From NCBI GenBank assembly GCA_964030475.1, contig CAXIPT010000017.1, positions 454,380-518,379 of the forward strand: a DNA stretch of 64,000 nt, written 5' to 3'. Below, in pieces: positions 61,530 to 64,000 of the stretch. Numbering within the stretch: position 1 is the first letter of the stretch; the number at the start of each line of letters is the position of its first letter. Under the pieces are notes generated by a model, which ran no database searches, was not told where the DNA came from, and worked only from the letters and a program-made list of their open reading frames with translations. The DNA is from Tethya wilhelma (Eukaryota; Porifera; Demospongiae; Tethyida; Tethyidae). The position numbers and the translations under genes were made by a program.

Positions 61530-62979
61530 GGTATATGTTTGACAGCTCCTGAGAGTAATAATAACTCAGCAATGTGATATGCATGTGTGTGCGTGAGTTG
61601 CCAGTCAAATTATAACTGATAGTCAGCATACATAAGAATTCCTGCCTCTGGTATAACCTAGCTAACTGCCTGTGTTTACCAGCTTACTGTAACACTGAAA
61701 TTCAATTTCAAGTAGCTATACATATTCTTTTATATTTCTTTTATAAAGACAGTTTGGACTCTCTTTCTTCTGTGATGCAGTTAAGCAACTTTTATACTAA
61801 CTTTGATTCAAGCCTCGCTGTTCTACTGTAGCTTTTAGCTGAAAAACAACCTATATGTATGGGACGGTCTAATCCTTGAATACGCTTGAATTTTTTTTTT
61901 TTTTTTTTTTCCATCTTAAGCTTTTTTGTAGCTAGGCAGCAACGCTCACAAAAGCGATGCTATGGATATATAGCCTAACTATCCCTACACCTTCGTAGCA
62001 ACTTTGAAGCTTGTTCCTTGCGTCGATCGTGACCTCTAGTCGTTTAGCTACTGCTACAGCCACACCCCTTCAAGAGTTGCAACTCAAACTGTGTATTTTT
62101 GTAGAGAGATACTTTGCCTATTTATGCAGGAAGTTCAAAGGTCAGTGCTTTGACACTGTCTATACAATAGTGCTAAGGGTCATAGTTTGCAAAAAGTGCG
62201 TGCTATGACGTTTAGAAATTGGAGTTTCAGTACCACAAGTGCATACTTTGTGGATAATCAGTTAAAGATCTGGTGTTACACATGTATCTTTTTATTGGTC
62301 AGGTGACTACAACTAGTGATCCTTTGTTTTTATTTTCTGTCACTAACAGGTCAGGTTTGGAGAGATTGAAAGATGGCAGATCATTGAGCAACATCCAAGT
62401 TCTGTTCAGGAGGAGATTTGTTCAGGAGGAGACTTTATACAATGATTCAATGTAAGAGTACGTGTTCTGTATGTTCATTTGTTCTTTCAACCATTCTCCC
62501 AGCCTCCATGATGTTACCAGCTGGTTCCCAAATTTTATACCGATATCCCTTTGCCCACATTGGAACACACAATGCATAAAACTATGCACCATATTGTATG
62601 CATGCTGCATGAATCTTTGTTGTATGTATGACGCACTAGAATGCATGTAAAACAACAATACTGCATGCTATTCATTGTATGTATGACGCACCAATACAAC
62701 AATTGTATGCATGTAAAAAAAAAAGAAAAAGAAAAACTAATACTGCATGCATGAATCAACACACATTCTCCCTCAAGGTGTGCCCCCTTGGAACACAATG
62801 TACCAACCAGCTGGTCATAACATAATTTTATATTGGTCCCGTTCCAAGGTGTGCCCCCTTGGAACACATTACACTGCACAATGCACATATTATTGTATGA
62901 ATGCCTCCCCCAGAAAATTTTGCAAATTTAGGTACTCTGAGAGCCATTCTGGGGAGATTTTGAGACAATTTGCTACAGT
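61530..62979. other. No gene recognised
   Basis: AT-rich sequence with a T-run at 61891-61911, a direct repeat of AAGGTGTGCCCCCTTGGAAC at 62776 and 62847 (itself partly palindromic) and short frames without domain support. The block AGGAAGTTCAAAGGTCAGT near 62129 equals the 3' end of the cullin exon at 1420, a match probably due to chance. Confidence 0.5.
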
Positions 62980-63799
62980 TTTAATCGTATAATAACTTGA
63001 ACGCTCTTGCTACTGACTCTGCCACGATTTCCAGAAGCTAATTTCTAACGTTGACGATCATTACCAGTAAACGTTGACGACCATAACCGATTTCACGTAA
63101 AAAAGTGGTCCGGTCGCTAGTATACTGTCTAGCTTCGCATAGCTCCCAATGCCTGGCAGTAGTCAGGTATAGGAGCTGAAGTGAATGGAAACGGAACTGT
63201 GTCTGAAGCCATTTCTAAAGTTACTACCTTGTCTGAGCTGAGCTCCCAAAGTGTAACTATGATTTTGTTTCAACCAGTGTCTGGAATGTATACTACTCGT
63301 ATAATAACTTGAACGCTCTTGCTGCTGACTCTGCCACGATTTCCAGAAGCTAATTTCTAACATTGACGATCATTACCAGTAAACGTTGACGACCATAACC
63401 GATTTCACGTAAAAAAGTGGTCCAGTTTTTACCGGACCAACTGGACCGGTCGCTAGTATACTGTCTAGCTTCACATAGCTCCCAATGCCTGGCAGTAGTC
63501 AGGTATAAGAGCTGAAGCAAACTGTGTCTGAAGCCATTTCTAAAGTTACTACCTTGTCTGAGCTGAGCTCCCAAAGTGTAACTATGATTTTGTTTCAACC
63601 AGTGTCTGGAATGTATACTACTCGTATAATAACTTGAACGCTCTTGCTGCTGACTCTGCCACGATTTCCAGAAGCTAATTTCTAACATTGACGATCATTA
63701 CCAGTAAACGTTGACAACCATAACCGATTTCACATAAAAAAGTGGTCCGGTTTTCGCCGGACCACCCGGACCGGTTCTGCCGGCCCTGATATATGTATA

Positions 63800-63838
<39 letters not shown>

Positions 63839-64000
63839 TCTGATTAGGAAGTCGACTATTGTCTTCACTAGTATACTGTCTAGCTTCGCATAGCTCCCAA
63901 TGCCGGGCGAAAATGCTAGTAGTCAGGTATAAGAGCTGAAGTGACGTAAACGGAACTGTGTCTGAAGCCATTTCTAAAGTTACTACCTTGTCTGAGCTGA
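62980..64000. repeat. Satellite array, about 320-bp unit
   Basis: About three units. CGCTCTTGCT recurs at 63003, 63314 and 63639 (spacing 311 and 325). Each unit has an internal inverted GC block around GGTCCGGT/ACCGGACC. The last unit carries a GT microsatellite at about 63804-63836. The array runs off the window. Confidence 0.88.

Noticed and set aside
62101..62141. Possible second copy of the cullin exon end (AGGAAGTTCAAAGGTCAGT)
   Set aside because: Identity is limited to the splice-site region; upstream translation shows no cullin sequence.

Overview
This is a draft-quality animal genomic window, intron-rich and compact (introns mostly 60-400 bases), with GT-AG splicing and no prokaryotic or viral gene content. 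The gene set (VAMP7, ANKS1, HPS5, LRRIQ1, pitchfork, ILRUN, ZDHHC17-type DHHC enzyme, STK38/NDR, BRSK/SAD kinase) is metazoan. The divergence of the proteins, the small introns, the dense MITE-like repeats and the absence of any bilaterian-specific gene suggest a non-bilaterian marine invertebrate, most likely a sponge; that placement is inference. Nine single 'n' characters (812, 1541, 8337, 16125, 21525, 44979, 47075, 51279, 58723) mark joins, nearly always inside repeats, and several genes are cut or duplicated at or near them.

Layout. 1-811 repeat array. 812-1420 (+) cullin fragment. 2393-13570 (-) a 28-exon gene that joins in frame to about 2095 residues with PTB, ankyrin, ARM-like, RasGEF_N, talin-like FERM and RasGEF catalytic segments; I know no protein with this architecture. 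14835-16985 (+) ANKS1, head-to-head with it, interrupted by a join. 17327-17995 (+) intronless VAMP7. 18185-19148 (+) FGFR1OP2/SIKE family. 19506-20425 (-) TMEM86 lysoplasmalogenase. ~20847-31313 (-) LRRIQ1 with an internal tandem duplication. 31583-33768 (-) ILRUN, divergent (166 bp) from 33935-38547 (+) ankyrin-DHHC palmitoyltransferase. 38785-42425 and 47337-48175 (-) the two ends of HPS5, separated by a repeat-rich region that appears misassembled. 48333-50109 (+) pitchfork, with a second broken copy at 51344-52807. 52979-56091 (+) STK38/NDR kinase. 56640-58722 satellite array. 58724-59195 (-) first exons of BRSK. 59196-64000 mobile-element debris and a second satellite array.

Themes. Two adjacent divergent genes both combine PTB and ankyrin domains. 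VAMP7 and HPS5 both act in endolysosomal or lysosome-related-organelle traffic. LRRIQ1 and pitchfork are cilium-associated. Four or more MITE-like families sit in introns. Long CT microsatellites lie preferentially on the sense strand of introns next to splice sites. CACGTG E-boxes, NRF1-like palindromes and paired CREs occur in short upstream regions. The most interesting candidates are the PTB-ANK-FERM-RasGEF protein, a RING-H2 tail on HPS5, and a zinc-binding module inside pitchfork.
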